Of a stretch of DNA of 64,000 bases, positions 53,510 to 63,352 are shown in pieces; position 1 is the stretch's first letter, and every line of letters begins with the position of its first letter. The position numbers and the translations under genes are program-made. Source of the stretch: Rhytidiadelphus loreus (lineage: Eukaryota; Streptophyta; Bryopsida; Hypnales; Hylocomiaceae); the NCBI GenBank assembly GCA_947034895.1, contig OX344764.1, positions 72,025,348-72,089,347 of the forward strand, read 5' to 3'. The notes below the pieces were generated by a model. The model worked only from the letters and a program-made list of their open reading frames with translations, ran no database searches and was not told the origin of the DNA.

Positions 53510-55834
53510 ACCACTCTAAATTTGGAAGGATGTTCAAGCTTGGTGGCCTTGCCAAAGGAAGTAGGGAACTTGTCTTCCTTGACTACTCTAAATTTGGAAA
53601 GATGTTCAAGCTTGGTGGCCTTGCTAAAGGAAGTAGGGAACTTGTCTTCCTTGACCACTCTAAATTTGGAAGGATGTTCAAGCTTGGTGGCCTTGCCAAA
53701 GGAAGTAGGGAACTTGTCTTCTTTGACCACTCTAGATTTGAATGATTGTTCAAGCTTGGTGGCCTTGCCAATGGAAGTAGGGAACTTGTCTTCCTTGACC
53801 ACTCTAAATTTGGAAGGATGTTCAAGCTTGGTGGCCTTGCCAAAGGAAGTAGGGAACTTGTCTTCCTTGACCACTCTAGATTTGAATGATTGTTCAAGCT
53901 TGGTGGCCTTGCCAATGGAAGTAGGGAACTTGTCTTCCTTGACTACTCTAAATTTGGAAAGATGTTCAAGCTTGGTGGCCTTGCTAAAGGAAGTAGGGAA
54001 CTTGTCTTCCTTGACCACTCTAAATTTGGAAGGATGTTCAAACTTGGTGGCCTGGCCAAAGGAAGTAGGGAACTTGTCTTCCTTGACCACTCTAAATTTG
54101 GAAGGATGTTCAAGCTTGGTGGCCTTGCCAGAGGAAGTAGGGAACTTGTCTTCCTTGACCACTCTAGATTTGAATGATTGTTCAAGCTCGGTGGCCTTGC
54201 CAATGGAAGTAGGGAACTTGTTTTCCTTGACTACTCTAAATTTGGAAGGATGTTCAAGCTTGGTGGCCTTGCCAAAGGAAGTAGGGAACTTGTCTTCCTT
54301 GACCACTCTAGATTTGCGTTTGTGGTCAAGCTTGGTGGCCTTGCCAGAGGAAGTAGGGAACTTGTCTTCCTTGACCACTCTAGATTTGGAAGGATGTTCA
54401 AGCTTGGTGGCCTTGCCAAAGGAAGTAGGGAACTTGTCTTCCTTGACTACTCTAAATTTCGAAAGATGTTCAAGCTTGGTGGCCTTGCTAAAGGAAGTAG
54501 GGAACTTGTCTTCCTTGACCACTCTAAATTTGGAAGGATGTTCAAGCTTGGTGGCCTTGCCAAAGGAACTAGGGAACTTGTCTTCCTTAACCACTCTAGA
54601 TTTGAATGATTGTTCAAGCTTGGTGGCCTTGGTAATGGAAGTAGGGAACTTGTCTTCCTTGACCACTCTAAATTTGGAAGGATGTTCAAGCTTGGTGGCC
54701 TTGCCAAACGAAGTAGGGAACTTGTCTTCCTTGACTACTCTAAATTTGGAAAGATGTTCAAGCTTGGTGGCCTTGCTAAAGGAAGTAGGGAACTTGTCTT
54801 CCTTGACCACTCTAAATTTGGAAGGATGTTCAAACTTGGTGGCCTGGCCAAAGGAAGTAGGGAACTTGTCTTCCTTGACTACTCTAAATTTGGAAAGATG
54901 TTCAAGCTTGGTGGCCTTGCTAAAGGAAGTAGGGAACTTGTCTTCCTTGACCACTCTCTATTTGAAAGGATGTTCAAGCTTGGTGGCCTTGCCAATGGAA
55001 GTAGGGAACTTGTCTTCCTTGACTACTCTAAATTTGGAAAGATGTTCAAGCTTGGTGGCCTTGCTAAAGGAAGTAGGGAACTTGTCTTCCTTGACTACTC
55101 TAAATTTGGAAGGATGTTCAAACTTGGTGGCCTGGCCAAAGGAAGTAGGGAACTTGTCTTCCTTGACCACTCTAAATTTGGAAGGATGTTCAAGCTTGGT
55201 GGCCTTGCCAGAGGAAGTAGGGAACTTGTCTTCCTTGACCACTCTAGATTTGAATGATTGTTCAAGCTCGGTGGCCTTGCCAATGGAAGTAGGGAACTTG
55301 TTTTCCTTGACTACTCTAAATTTGGAAGGATGTTCAAGCTTGGTGGCCTTGCCAAAGGAAGTAGGGAACTTGTCTTCCTTGACCACTCTAGATTTGAATG
55401 ATTGTTCAAGCTTGGTGGCCTTGGTAATGGAAGTAGGGAACTTGTCTTCCTTGACCACTCTAAATTTGGAAGGATGTTCAAGCTTGGTGGCCTTGCCAAA
55501 GGAAGTAGGGAACTTGTCTTCCTTGACTACTGTAAATTTCGAAAGATGTTCAAGCTTGGTGGCCTTGCTAAAGGAAGTAGGGAACTTGTCTTCCTTGACC
55601 ACTCTAAATTTGGAAGGATGTTCAAGCTTGGTGGCCTTGCCAAAGGAACTAGGGAACTTGTCTTCCTTGACCACTCTAGATTTGAATGATTGTTCAAGCT
55701 TGGTGGCCTTGGTAATGGAAGTAGGGAACTTGTCTTCCTTGACCACTCTAAATTTGGAAGGATGTTCAAGCTTGGTGGCCTTGCCAAAGGAAGTAGGGAA
55801 CTTGTCTTCCTTGACTACTCTAAATTTGGAATGA
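53510..55834 (+). CDS. LRR open segment, about 32 repeats
   Basis: This continues the zone E units (NLVAWP, SSSVALP, VALV, LNLERC) in the same frame after TAG 53507-53509. One unit has LDLRLW (near 54320), a Cys-to-Trp variant of the RLC turn. It ends at TGA 55832-55834 (LE-stop in place of LEGC). No non-LRR sequence is present. Confidence 0.6.
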   Translation, partial: TTLNLEGCSSLVALPKEVGNLSSLTTLNLERCSSLVALLKEVGNLSSLTTLNLEGCSSLVALPKEVGNLSSLTTLDLNDCSSLVALPMEVGNLSSLTTLNLEGCSSLVALPKEVGNLSSLTTLDLNDCSSLVALPMEVGNLSSLTTLNLERCSSLVALLKEVGNLSSLTTLNLEGCSNLVAWPKEVGNLSSLTTLNLEGCSSLVALPEEVGNLSSLTTLDLNDCSSSVALPMEVGNLFSLTTLNLEGCSSLVALPKEVGNLSSLTTLDLRLWSSLVALPEEVGNLSSLTTLDLEGCSSLVALPKEVGNLSSLTTLNFERCSSLVALLKEVGNLSSLTTLNLEGCSSLVALPKELGNLSSLTTLDLNDCSSLVALVMEVGNLSSLTTLNLEGCSSLVALPNEVGNLSSLTTLNLERCSSLVALLKEVGNLSSLTTLNLEGCSNLVAWPKEVGNLSSLTTLNLERCSSLVALLKEVGNLSSLTTLYLKGCSSLVALPMEVGNLSSLTTLNLERCSSLVALLKEVGNLSSLTTLNLEGCSNLVAWPKEVGNLSSLTTLNLEGCSSLVALPEEVGNLSSLTTLDLNDCSSSVALPMEVGNLFSLTTLNLEGCSSLVALPKEVGNLSSLTTLDLNDCSSLVALVMEVGNLSSLTTLNLEGCSSLVALPKEVGNLSSLTTVNFERCSSLVALLKEVGNLSSLTTLNLEGCSSLVALPKELGNLSSLTTLDLNDCSSLVALVMEVGNLSSLTTLNLEGCSSLVALPKEVGNLSSLTTLNLE

Positions 55835-58800
55835 TGTTCAAGCTTGGTGGCCTTGCCAAAGGAAGTAGGGAACTTGTCTTCCTTGACCACTCTAGATTTG
55901 AATGATTGTTCAAGCTTGGTGGCCTTGCCAATGGAAGTAGGGAACTTGTCTTCCTTGACCACTCTAAATTTGGAAGGATGTTCAAGCTTGGTGGCCTTGC
56001 CAAAGGAAGTAGGGAACTTGTCTTCCTTGACCATTCTAGATTTGAATGATTGTTCAAGCTTGGTGGCCTTGCCAATGGAAGTAGGGAACTTGTCTTCCTT
56101 GACCACTCTAAATTTGGAAGGATGTTCAAGCTTGGTGGCCTTGCCAAAGGAACTAGGGAACTTGTCTTCCTTGACCACTCTAGATTTGGAAGGATGTTCA
56201 AGCTTGGTGGCCTTGCCAGAGGAAGTAGGGATCTTGTCTTCCTTGACCACTCTAGATTTGGAAGGATGTTCGAGCTTGGTGGCCTTGCCAAAGGAAGTAG
56301 GGAACTTGTCTTCCTTGACCACTCTAAATTTGGAAGGATGTTCAAGCTTGGTGGCCTTGCCAAAGGAAGTAGGGAACTTGTCTTCCTTGACCACTCTAGA
56401 TTTGAATGATTGTTCAAGCTTGGTGGCCTTGCCAATGGAAGTAGGGAACTTGTCTTCCTTGACCACTCTAAATTTGGAAGGATGTTCAAGCTTGGTGGCC
56501 TTGCCAAAGGAAGTAGGGAACTTGTCTTCCTTGACCACTCTAGATTTGAATGATTGTTCAAGCTTGGTGGCCTTGCCAAAGGAAGTAGGGAACTTGTCTT
56601 CCTTGACTACTCTAAATTTGGAAGGATGTTCAAGCTTGGTGGCCTTGCCAAAGGAAGTAGGGAACTTGTCTTCCTTGACCACTCTAGATTTGAATGATTG
56701 TTCAAGCTTGGTGGCCTTGCCAATGGAAGTAGGGAACTTGTCTTCCTTGACCACTCTAAATTTGGAAGGATGTTCAAGCTTGGTGGCCTTGCCAAAGAGA
56801 GTAGGGAACTTGTCTTCCTTGACCACTCTAGATTTGAATGATTGTTCAAGCTTGGTGGCCTTGCCAATGGAATTAGGGAACTTGTCTTCCTTGACCACTC
56901 TAGATTTGAATGATTGTTCAAGCTTGGTGGCCTTGCCAATGGAAGTAGGGAACTTGTCTTTCTTGACTACTCTAAATTTTAAAGGATGTTCAAGCTTGGT
57001 GGCCTTGCCAAAGGAACTAGGGAACTTGTCTTCCTTGACCACTCTAGATTTGGAAGGATGTTCAAGCTTGGTGGCCTTGCCAGAGGAAGTAGGGATCTTG
57101 TCTTCCTTGACTACTCTAGATTTGGAAGGATGTTCGAGCTTGGTGGCCTTGCCAAAGGAAGTAGGGAACTTGTCTTTCTTGACCACTCTCTATTTGAATG
57201 ATTGTTCAAGCTTGATGGCCTTGCCAATGGAAGTTTGGAACTTGTCTTCCTTGACCACTCTCTATTTGAAAGGATGTTCAAGCTTGGTGGCCTTGCCAAA
57301 GGAAGTAGGGAACTTGTCTTCCTTGACCACTCTAGATTTGAATGATTGTTCAAGCTTGGTGGCCTTGCCAAAGGAAGTAGGGAACTTGTCTTCCTTGACT
57401 ACTCTAAATTTGGAAGGATGTTCAAGCTTGGTGGCCTTGCCAAAGGAAGTAGGGAACTTGTCTTCCTTGACCACTCTAGATTTGAATGATTGTTCAAGCT
57501 TGGTGGCCTTGCCAATGGAAGTAGGGAACTTGTCTTCCTTGACTACTCTAAATTTTAAAGGATGTTCAAGCTTGGTGGCCTTGCCAAAGGAACTAGGGAA
57601 CTTGTCTTCCTTGACCACTCTAGATTTGGAAGGATGTTCAAGCTTGGTGGCCTTGCCAGAGGAAGTAGGGAACTTGTCTTCCTTGACCACTCTAGATTTG
57701 GAAGGATGTTCAAGCTTGGTGGCCTTGCCAAAGGAAGTAGGGAACTTGTCTTCCTTGACCACTCTCTATTTGAATGATTGTTCAAGCTTGGTAGCCTTGC
57801 CAATGGAAGTAGGGAACTTGTCTTCCTTGACCACTCTAAATTGGGAAGGATGTTCAAGCTTGGTGGCCTTGCCAAAGGAAGTAGGGAACTTGTCTTCCTT
57901 GACCACTCTAGATTTGAATGATTGTTCAAGCTTGGTGGCCTTGCCAATGGAAGTAGGGAACTTGTCTTCCTTGCCCACTCTAGATTTGGAAGGATGTTCA
58001 AGCTTGGTGGCCTTGCCAATGGAATTAGGGAACTTGTCTTCCTTGACCACTCTAAATTTGGAAGGATGTTCAAGCTTGGTGGCCTTGCCAGAGGAAGTAG
58101 GGAACTTGTCTTCCTTGACCACTGTAGATTTGCGTTTGTGGTCAAGCTTGGTGGCCTTGCCAGAGGAAGTAGGGAACTTGTCTTCCTTGACCACTCTAGA
58201 TTTGGAAGGATGTTCAAGCTTGGTGGCCTTGCCAGAGGAAGTAGGGAACTTGTCTTCCTTGACCACTCTAGATTTGGAAGGATGTTCAAGCTTGGTGGCC
58301 TTGCCAAAGGAAGTAGGGAACTTGTCTACTTTGACCACTCTAAATTTCTGTTTGTGTTCAAGCTTGGTGGCCTTGCCAAAGGAAGTAGGGAACTTGTCTT
58401 CCTTGACCACTCTAGATTTGAATGATTGTTCAAGCTTGGTGGCCTTGCCAAAGGAAGTAGGGAACTTGTCTTCCTTGACCACTGTAGATTTGCGTTTGTG
58501 GTCAAGCTTGGTGGCCTTGCCAGAGGAAGTAGGGAACTTGTCTTCCTTGACCACTCTAGATTTGGAAGGATGTTCAAGCTTGGTGGCCTTGCCAGAGGAA
58601 GTAGGGAACTTGTCTTCCTTGACCACTCTAGATTTGGAAGGATGTTCAAGCTTGGTGGCCTTGCCAAAGGAAGTAGGGAACTTGTCTACTTTGACCACTC
58701 TAAATTTCTGTTTGTGTTCAAGCTTGGTGGCCTTGCCAAAGGAAGTAGGGAACTTGTCTTCCTTGACCACTCTAGATTTGAATGATTGTTCAAGCTTGGT

Positions 58801-61800
58801 GGCCTTGCCAATGGAAGTAGGGAACTTGTCTTCCTTGACCACTCTAAATTTGAAAGGATGTTTAAGCTTGGTGGCCTTGCCAAAGGAAGTAGGGAACTTG
58901 TCTTCCTTGACCACTCTCTATTTGAATGATTGTTCAAGCTTGGTGGCCTTGCCAATGGAAGTTGGGAACTTGTCTTTCTTGACCACTCTAAATTTGAAAG
59001 GATGTTCAAGCTTGGTGGCCTCGCCAAAGGAAATAGGGAACTTGTCTTCCTTGACCACTCTAGATTTGATTGGATGTTCAAGCTTGGTGGCCTTCCCAAT
59101 GGATGTTGGGAACTTGTCTTCCTTGACCACTCTAAATTTGAAAGGATGTTCGAGCTTGGTGGCCTTGCCAAAGGAAATAGGGAACTTGTCTACTTTGACC
59201 ACTCTAAATTTCTGTTTGTGTTCAAGCTTGGTGGCCTTGCCAAAGGAAGTAGGGAACTTGTCTTCGTTGACCACTGTAGATTTGCGTTTGTGGTCAAGCT
59301 TGGTGGCCTTGCTAGAGGAAGTAGGGAACTTGTCTTCCTTGACCACTCTCTATTTGATTGGATGTTCAAGCTTGGTGGCCTTGTCAAAGGAAGTAGGGAA
59401 CTTGTCTTCCTTGACCACTCTGGGTTTGAAAGGCTGTTCAAGCTTCGTGGCCATGCCAAAGGAAGTAGGGAACTTGTCTTCCTTGACCACTCTAGATTTG
59501 AATGATTGTTCAAGCTTGGTGGCCTTGCCAATGGAAGTAGGGAACTTGTCTTCCCTGACCACTCTAAATTTGGAAGGATGTTCAAGCTTGGTGGCCTTGC
59601 CAAAGGAAGTAGGGAACTTGTCTTCCTTGACCACTCTAGATTTGAATGATTGTTCAAGCTTGGTGGCCTTGCCAATGGAAGTAGGGAACTTGTCTTCCTT
59701 GACCACTCTAAATTTGAAAGGATGTTTAAGCTTGGTGGCCTTGCCAAAGGAAGTAGGGAACTTGTCTTCCTTGACCACTCTCTATTTGAATGATTGTTCA
59801 AGCTTGGTGGCCTTGCCAATGGAAGTTGGGAACTTGTCTTTCTTGACCACTCTAAATTTGAAAGGATGTTCAAGCTTGGTGGCCTCGCCAAAGGAAATAG
59901 GGAACTTGTCTTCCTTGACCACTCTAGATTTGATTGGATGTTCAAGCTTGGTGGCCTTCCCAATGGATGTTGGGAACTTGTCTTCCTTGACCACTCTAAA
60001 TTTGAAAGGATGTTCGAGCTTGGTGGCCTTGCCAAAGGAAATAGGGAACTTGTCTACTTTGACCACTCTAAATTTCTGTTTGTGTTCAAGCTTGGTGGCC
60101 TTGCCAAAGGAAGTAGGGAACTTGTCTTCGTTGACCACTGTAGATTTGCGTTTGTGGTCAAGCTTGGTGGCCTTGCTAGAGGAAGTAGGGAACTTGTCTT
60201 CCTTGACCACTCTAGATTTGAATGATTGTTCAAGCTTGGTGGCCTTGCCAATGGAAGTAGGGAACTTGTCTTCCCTGACCACTCTAAATTTGGAAGGATG
60301 TTCAAGCTTGGTGGCCTTGCCAAAGGAAGTAGGGAACTTGTCTTCCTTGACCACTCTAGATTTGAATGATTGTTCAAGCTTGGTGGCCTTGCCAATGGAA
60401 GTAGGGAACTTGTCTTCCTTGACCACTCTAAATTTGGAAGGATGTTCAAGCTTGGTGGCCTCGCCAAAGGAAGTAGGGAACTTGTCTTCCTTGACCACTC
60501 TAGATTTGAATGATTGTTCAAGCTTGGTGGCCTTGCCAAAGGAAGTAGGGAACTTGTCTTCCTTGACTACTCTAAATTTGGAAGGATGTTCAAGCTTGGT
60601 GGCCTTGCCAAAGGAAGTAGGGAACTTGTCTTCCTTGACCACTCTAGATTTGAATGATTGTTCAAGCTTGGTGGCCTTGCCAATGGAAGTAGGGAACTTG
60701 TCTTCCTTGACCACTCTAAATTTGGAAGGATGTTCAAGCTTGGTGGCCTTGCCAAAGAGAGTAGGGAACTTGTCTTCCTTGACCACTCTAGATTTGAATG
60801 ATTGTTCAAGCTTGGTGGCCTTGCCAATGGAATTAGGGAACTTGTCTTCCTTGACCACTCTAGATTTGAATGATTGTTCAAGCTTGGTGGCCTTGCCAAT
60901 GGAAGTAGGGAACTTGTCTTCCTTGACTACTCTAAATTTTAAAGGATGTTCAAGCTTGGTGGCCTTGCCAAAGGAACTAGGGAACTTGTCTTCCTTGACC
61001 ACTCTAGATTTGGAAGGATGTTCAAGCTTGGTGGCCTTGCCAGAGGAAGTAGGGATCTTGTCTTCCTTGACCACTCTAGATTTGGAAGGATGTTCGAGCT
61101 TGGTGGCCTTGCCAAAGGAAGTAGGGAACTTGTCTTCCTTGACCACTCTAAATTTGGAAGGATGTTCAAGCTTGGTGGCCTTGCCAAAGGAAGTAGGGAA
61201 CTTGTCTTCCTTGACCACTCTAGATTTGAATGATTGTTCAAGCTTGGTGGCCTTGCCAATGGAAGTAGGGAACTTGTCTTCCTTGACCACTCTAAATTTG
61301 GAAGGATGTTCAAGCTTGGTGGCCTTGCCAAAGGAAGTAGGGAACTTGTCTTCCTTGACCACTCTAGATTTGAATGATTGTTCAAGCTTGGTGGCCTTGC
61401 CAAAGGAAGTAGGGAACTTGTCTTCCTTGACTACTCTAAATTTGGAAGGATGTTCAAGCTTGGTGGCCTTGCCAAAGGAAGTAGGGAACTTGTCTTCCTT
61501 GACCACTCTAGATTTGAATGATTGTTCAAGCTTGGTGGCCTTGCCAATGGAAGTAGGGAACTTGTCTTCCTTGACCACTCTAAATTTGGAAGGATGTTCA
61601 AGCTTGGTGGCCTTGCCAAAGAGAGTAGGGAACTTGTCTTCCTTGACCACTCTAGATTTGAATGATTGTTCAAGCTTGGTGGCCTTGCCAATGGAATTAG
61701 GGAACTTGTCTTCCTTGACCACTCTAGATTTGAATGATTGTTCAAGCTTGGTGGCCTTGCCAATGGAAGTAGGGAACTTGTCTTTCTTGACTACTCTAAA

Positions 61801-62986
61801 TTTTAAAGGATGTTCAAGCTTGGTGGCCTTGCCAAAGGAACTAGGGAACTTGTCTTCCTTGACCACTCTAGATTTGGAAGGATGTTCAAGCTTGGTGGCC
61901 TTGCCAGAGGAAGTAGGGATCTTGTCTTCCTTGACTACTCTAGATTTGGAAGGATGTTCGAGCTTGGTGGCCTTGCCAAAGGAAGTAGGGAACTTGTCTT
62001 CCTTGACCACTCTCTATTTGAATGATTGTTCAAGCTTGATGGCCTTGCCAATGGAAGTTTGGAACTTGTCTTCCTTGACCACTCTCTATTTGAAAGGATG
62101 TTCAAGCTTGGTGGCCTTGCCAAAGGAAGTAGGGAACTTGTCTTCCTTGACCACTCTAGATTTGAATGATTGTTCAAGCTTGGTGGCCTTGCCAAAGGAA
62201 GTAGGGAACTTGTCTTCCTTGACTACTCTAAATTTGGAAGGATGTTCAAGCTTGGTGGCCTTGCCAAAGGAAGTAGGGAACTTGTCTTCCTTGACCACTC
62301 TAGATTTGAATGATTGTTCAAGCTTGGTGGCCTTGCCAATGGAAGTAGGGAACTTGTCTTCCTTGACTACTCTAAATTTTAAAGGATGTTCAAGCTTGGT
62401 GGCCTTGCCAAAGGAACTAGGGAACTTGTCTTCCTTGACCACTCTAGATTTGGAAGGATGTTCAATCTTGGTGGCCTTGCCAGAGGAAGTAGGGAACTTG
62501 TCTTCCTTGACCACTCTAGATTTGGAAGGATGTTCAAGCTTGGTGGCCTTGCCAAAGGAAGTAGGGAACTTGTCTTCCTTGACCACTCTCTATTTGAATG
62601 ATTGTTCAAGCTTGGTGGCCTTGCCAATGGAAGTTTGGAACTTGTCTTCCTTGACCACTCTCTATTTGAAAGGATGTTCAAGCTTGGTGGCCTTGCCAAA
62701 GGAAGTAGGGAACTTGTCTTCCTTGACCACCCTAGATTTGAAAGGATGTTCAAGCTTGGTGGCCTTGCCAAAGGAAGTAGGGAACTTGTCTTACTTGACC
62801 AATCTCTATTTGGAAGGATGTTCAAGCTTGGTGGCCTTGCCAAAGGAACTAGAGAACTTATCTTCCTTGACCACTCTAAATTTGGAAGGATGTTCAAGCT
62901 CGGTGGCCTTGCTAAAGGAAGTAGGGAACTTGTCTTGCTTGACCACTTTAGGTTTTAAAGAATGTTCAAGCTTGGAAGCATTGTAA
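55835..62986 (+). CDS. LRR open segment, about 99 repeats, last long open stretch
   Basis: Uninterrupted LRRs up to the degenerate array edge. Particular variants are PKRVGN (CCAAAGAGAGTAGGG), LNFKGC, EEVGIL and SILVALP. The module of unusual units known from 42.3-43.2 kb reappears here in several copies (58.1-60.2 kb) with NLSTLTTLNFCLC, VDLRLW, VASPKEIGN, VAFPMDVGN and GCSSFVAMP. From about 62.7 kb the units become irregular (LSYLTNLYL, KELENLSS, LSCLTTLGFKEC). It ends at TAA 62984-62986, where CCA ATG has become TAA ATG. Confidence 0.66.
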   Translation, partial: CSSLVALPKEVGNLSSLTTLDLNDCSSLVALPMEVGNLSSLTTLNLEGCSSLVALPKEVGNLSSLTILDLNDCSSLVALPMEVGNLSSLTTLNLEGCSSLVALPKELGNLSSLTTLDLEGCSSLVALPEEVGILSSLTTLDLEGCSSLVALPKEVGNLSSLTTLNLEGCSSLVALPKEVGNLSSLTTLDLNDCSSLVALPMEVGNLSSLTTLNLEGCSSLVALPKEVGNLSSLTTLDLNDCSSLVALPKEVGNLSSLTTLNLEGCSSLVALPKEVGNLSSLTTLDLNDCSSLVALPMEVGNLSSLTTLNLEGCSSLVALPKRVGNLSSLTTLDLNDCSSLVALPMELGNLSSLTTLDLNDCSSLVALPMEVGNLSFLTTLNFKGCSSLVALPKELGNLSSLTTLDLEGCSSLVALPEEVGILSSLTTLDLEGCSSLVALPKEVGNLSFLTTLYLNDCSSLMALPMEVWNLSSLTTLYLKGCSSLVALPKEVGNLSSLTTLDLNDCSSLVALPKEVGNLSSLTTLNLEGCSSLVALPKEVGNLSSLTTLDLNDCSSLVALPMEVGNLSSLTTLNFKGCSSLVALPKELGNLSSLTTLDLEGCSSLVALPEEVGNLSSLTTLDLEGCSSLVALPKEVGNLSSLTTLYLNDCSSLVALPMEVGNLSSLTTLNWEGCSSLVALPKEVGNLSSLTTLDLNDCSSLVALPMEVGNLSSLPTLDLEGCSSLVALPMELGNLSSLTTLNLEGCSSLVALPEEVGNLSSLTTVDLRLWSSLVALPEEVGNLSSLTTLDLEGCSSLVALPEEVGNLSSLTTLDLEGCSSLVALPKEVGNLSTLTTLNFCLCSSLVALPKEVGNLSSLTTLDLNDCSSLVALPKEVGNLSSLTTVDLRLWSSLVALPEEVGNLSSLTTLDLEGCSSLVALPEEVGNLSSLTTLDLEGCSSLVALPKEVGNLSTLTTLNFCLCSSLVALPKEVGNLSSLTTLDLNDCSSLVALPMEVGNLSSLTTLNLKGCLSLVALPKEVGNLSSLTTLYLNDCSSLVALPMEVGNLSFLTTLNLKGCSSLVASPKEIGNLSSLTTLDLIGCSSLVAFPMDVGNLSSLTTLNLKGCSSLVALPKEIGNLSTLTTLNFCLCSSLVALPKEVGNLSSLTTVDLRLWSSLVALLEEVGNLSSLTTLYLIGCSSLVALSKEVGNLSSLTTLGLKGCSSFVAMPKEVGNLSSLTTLDLNDCSSLVALPMEVGNLSSLTTLNLEGCSSLVALPKEVGNLSSLTTLDLNDCSSLVALPMEVGNLSSLTTLNLKGCLSLVALPKEVGNLSSLTTLYLNDCSSLVALPMEVGNLSFLTTLNLKGCSSLVASPKEIGNLSSLTTLDLIGCSSLVAFPMDVGNLSSLTTLNLKGCSSLVALPKEIGNLSTLTTLNFCLCSSLVALPKEVGNLSSLTTVDLRLWSSLVALLEEVGNLSSLTTLDLNDCSSLVALPMEVGNLSSLTTLNLEGCSSLVALPKEVGNLSSLTTLDLNDCSSLVALPMEVGNLSSLTTLNLEGCSSLVASPKEVGNLSSLTTLDLNDCSSLVALPKEVGNLSSLTTLNLEGCSSLVALPKEVGNLSSLTTLDLNDCSSLVALPMEVGNLSSLTTLNLEGCSSLVALPKRVGNLSSLTTLDLNDCSSLVALPMELGNLSSLTTLDLNDCSSLVALPMEVGNLSSLTTLNFKGCSSLVALPKELGNLSSLTTLDLEGCSSLVALPEEVGILSSLTTLDLEGCSSLVALPKEVGNLSSLTTLNLEGCSSLVALPKEVGNLSSLTTLDLNDCSSLVALPMEVGNLSSLTTLNLEGCSSLVALPKEVGNLSSLTTLDLNDCSSLVALPKEVGNLSSLTTLNLEGCSSLVALPKEVGNLSSLTTLDLNDCSSLVALPMEVGNLSSLTTLNLEGCSSLVALPKRVGNLSSLTTLDLNDCSSLVALPMELGNLSSLTTLDLNDCSSLVALPMEVGNLSFLTTLNFKGCSSLVALPKELGNLSSLTTLDLEGCSSLVALPEEVGILSSLTTLDLEGCSSLVALPKEVGNLSSLTTLYLNDCSSLMALPMEVWNLSSLTTLYLKGCSSLVALPKEVGNLSSLTTLDLNDCSSLVALPKEVGNLSSLTTLNLEGCSSLVALPKEVGNLSSLTTLDLNDCSSLVALPMEVGNLSSLTTLNFKGCSSLVALPKELGNLSSLTTLDLEGCSILVALPEEVGNLSSLTTLDLEGCSSLVALPKEVGNLSSLTTLYLNDCSSLVALPMEVWNLSSLTTLYLKGCSSLVALPKEVGNLSSLTTLDLKGCSSLVALPKEVGNLSYLTNLYLEGCSSLVALPKELENLSSLTTLNLEGCSSSVALLKEVGNLSCLTTLGFKECSSLEAL
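56110..57770 (+). repeat. 1.7-kb duplication, copy at 60934-62594 (67 units apart)
   Basis: Offset 4824 bp, with shared private changes AGGGATCTTG, GGATGTTCGAGC, AAAGAGAGTAGGG and AATTTTAAAGG. A third partial copy (56.5-57.17 kb to 60.48-61.13 kb) lies 3960 bp away, so this block was also duplicated in a 12-unit (864-bp) step at 60.5-62.0 kb. Confidence 0.87.
58095..58800 (+). repeat. Tandem duplication of a 360-bp block with RLW and CLC units
   Basis: The order GTAGATTTGCGTTTGTGGTC (RLW turn), two PEEVGN units and ATTTCTGTTTGTG (CLC turn) occurs at about 58123 and again at 58483. The pair differs where GCCAGAGG becomes GCCAAAGG at the start. Confidence 0.82.
58720..59349 (+). repeat. 0.63-kb duplication, copy at 59584-60213 (12 units apart)
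   Basis: Offset 864 bp. The block includes GGATGTTTAAGC, GAAGTTGGGAAC, GGCCTCGCC, CCAATGGATGTTGG and the CLC and RLW turns. Older relatives of the same block lie at about 42.5-43.1 kb. Confidence 0.85.
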
Positions 62987-63334
62987 ATGGAAGTAGGGAA
63001 TTTTTCTTCTTTGACGACTCTCTATTTGATTGGATGTTCAAACTTGGTGGCTTTGCCAAAGGAAGTAGGGAACCTGTCTTCCATGACCACTCTAAATTTG
63101 AGTTTTTGTTCAAGATTGGTGGCCTTGCCGAAGGAAGTAGGGAACTTGTTTTTTTTGACCATTTTAGGTTTGAAGAGGTGTTCAAGCTTGGTGGCTTTGC
63201 AAAAGGAAGTAGGGAACTTGTCCTCCTTGACGACTCTAGATTTGGAAGGCTGTTCAAGTTTGGTGGCCTTTTCAAAGGAAGTAGGGAACTTGTTCTCCTT
63301 GACCATTTTAGGTTTGAATTGGTGTTCAAGCTAA
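62987..63334 (+). pseudogene. Degenerate terminal LRRs, about 5 repeats
   Basis: These are the most diverged repeats in the window. The 24-residue spacing is kept, but many positions differ: NFSSLTTLYLIGC, LSSMTTLNLSFC, LFFLTILGLKRC, VAFSKEVGN, LFSLTILGLNWC. The first codon after the stop is ATG (62987), which is the normal Met of a PMEVGN unit and not evidence of a start. It ends at TAA 63332-63334; a second TAA in the same frame follows at 63350-63352. Such divergence at the edge is expected when recombination homogenises the inside of an array but not its ends. Confidence 0.65.
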
Positions 63335-63352
63335 GTAATCTTGCCAAAGTAA

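Noticed and set aside
62987..63334. Separate small gene starting at ATG 62987
   Set aside because: The ATG is the usual Met of a PMEVGN unit next to a mutated Pro codon. The reading is five degenerate LRRs between two stops.
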